Shown: positions 14,940 to 15,271 of the stretch, one piece after another | Numbering within the stretch: position 1 is the stretch's first letter | Layout of the letters: every line of letters starts with the position of its first letter | Source of the DNA: Tannerellaceae bacterium | GTDB taxonomy: Bacteria; Bacteroidota; Bacteroidia; Bacteroidales; Tannerellaceae | Assembly: GCA_031280645.1 (NCBI GenBank) | Contig: JAITGL010000034.1 | Span: 1 to 15,271 of the forward strand | Reading direction: 5' to 3' | DNA length: 15,271 nucleotides | The notes under the pieces: model-generated | Told to the model about the DNA's origin: nothing | The model's input: the letters and a program-made list of their open reading frames with translations, nothing else | The model's database searches: none | Position numbers and translations under genes: made by a program

Positions 14940-15271
14940 GTATAATCCCCTGAAAAATATTGCAGAATAAGGCTGTATCCGATACAAAGCCCCCCTGAAA
15001 ATTCCGCGCAATTTTGTACCGGATACAAAACCTCCCCGCCATTTTTTAACGCCGCTGTATCCGCTCCAACCCCTCCCGGCCGAAGCGCCGCCGCCGTATC
15101 CGATCATAAACCGCCGCCCGCAGCCGCAGCTCAATTTTGTACCGGATACAACGCCGCCCTCCAACCGCCCGAAACCGCTGCGTTCGATACAAAACCTCCA
15201 CGCAAATTCTGGGCGACTTCCGATCAAAAACAAAGCCTCCCTGCGAATTCTGCGCGGTTTCCGATCGAAAA
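14940..15271. repeat. Degenerate tandem array, about 41-bp period, continuing past the right edge
   Basis: Seven to eight diverged units can be laid out with starts at about 14940, 14981, 15022, 15063, 15102, 15145, 15186, 15222 and 15263, giving spacings of 41, 41, 41, 39, 43, 41, 36 and 41. A typical unit starts GATACAAA, has CCTCC about nine bases in, AATTCTGCGC or similar in the middle, and ends TTTGTACC or TGTATCC. Unit junctions form dyads, best at 15012-15030 (TTTTGTA, 5 bases, TACAAAA). The unit length is not a multiple of three and frames do not hold a consistent repeat, so it is unlikely to be coding. It is too degenerate, and lacks spacers, for a CRISPR array. Confidence 0.75.

Noticed and set aside
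14601..15233. Long minus-strand open frame across the end of miaB and the repeat array
   Set aside because: It is antisense to miaB and then reads through the 41-bp repeats, giving low-complexity Gly/Arg-rich sequence without any domain.
14940..15271. CRISPR array
   Set aside because: Units are degenerate along their whole length, there is no constant repeat with unique spacers, and no cas gene is nearby.

Overview
This window looks like a chromosomal segment of a Bacteroidota bacterium, most likely of the order Bacteroidales. Three things point there. Several gene starts lack a Shine-Dalgarno sequence but sit behind the Bacteroidota-type promoter (TTG or TTTG, 19-20 bases, then TAnnTTTG). 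The left edge ends in what looks like a type IX secretion C-terminal sorting domain. The proteins themselves (small TonB-dependent receptor, NikR-like regulator, tandem rhomboids with a charged C-terminal tail, lipoproteins, succinate/acetate CoA-transferase, MiaB) fit that phylum. I see no phage, insertion sequence, CRISPR array or defence island; most of the window is housekeeping sequence.

Layout: (1) 1-181, the tail of a probably secreted protein and a strong terminator. (2) 247-2598, minus strand, a NikR-family regulator followed by a TonB-dependent receptor, with an 11-bp-arm palindrome lying over the receptor's own promoter. (3) 2599-3248, a non-coding, hairpin-rich gap. (4) 3249-6631, minus strand, a lipoprotein prolyl oligopeptidase and rarA overlapping by 4 bases, behind a good promoter. 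(5) 6729-9444, minus strand, an operon of two rhomboid-family membrane proteins and a membrane-anchored endonuclease/exonuclease/phosphatase-family protein. (6) 9643-9912, a possible 33-residue basic peptide, then tRNA-Arg(ACG) with its promoter and terminator. (7) 10003-11342, plus strand, two uncharacterised lipoproteins. (8) 11389-13282, minus strand, a small one-pass membrane protein and an acetyl-CoA hydrolase/CoA-transferase. (9) 13540-14898, plus strand, miaB. (10) 14940 to the right edge, a degenerate tandem array with a period near 41 bp.

Points most worth a second look: the NikR-like protein keeps the DNA-binding fold and the nickel-ligand Cys but has lost all three His ligands, while a NikR-sized palindrome sits exactly on the neighbouring receptor promoter. 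The tRNA-Arg carries paired changes at the otherwise near-universal positions 19 and 56. The 41-bp array after miaB has dyads at its unit boundaries. The sign of G-versus-C excess on the + strand flips near 7.4-7.9 kb independently of gene direction, as expected near a replication terminus.
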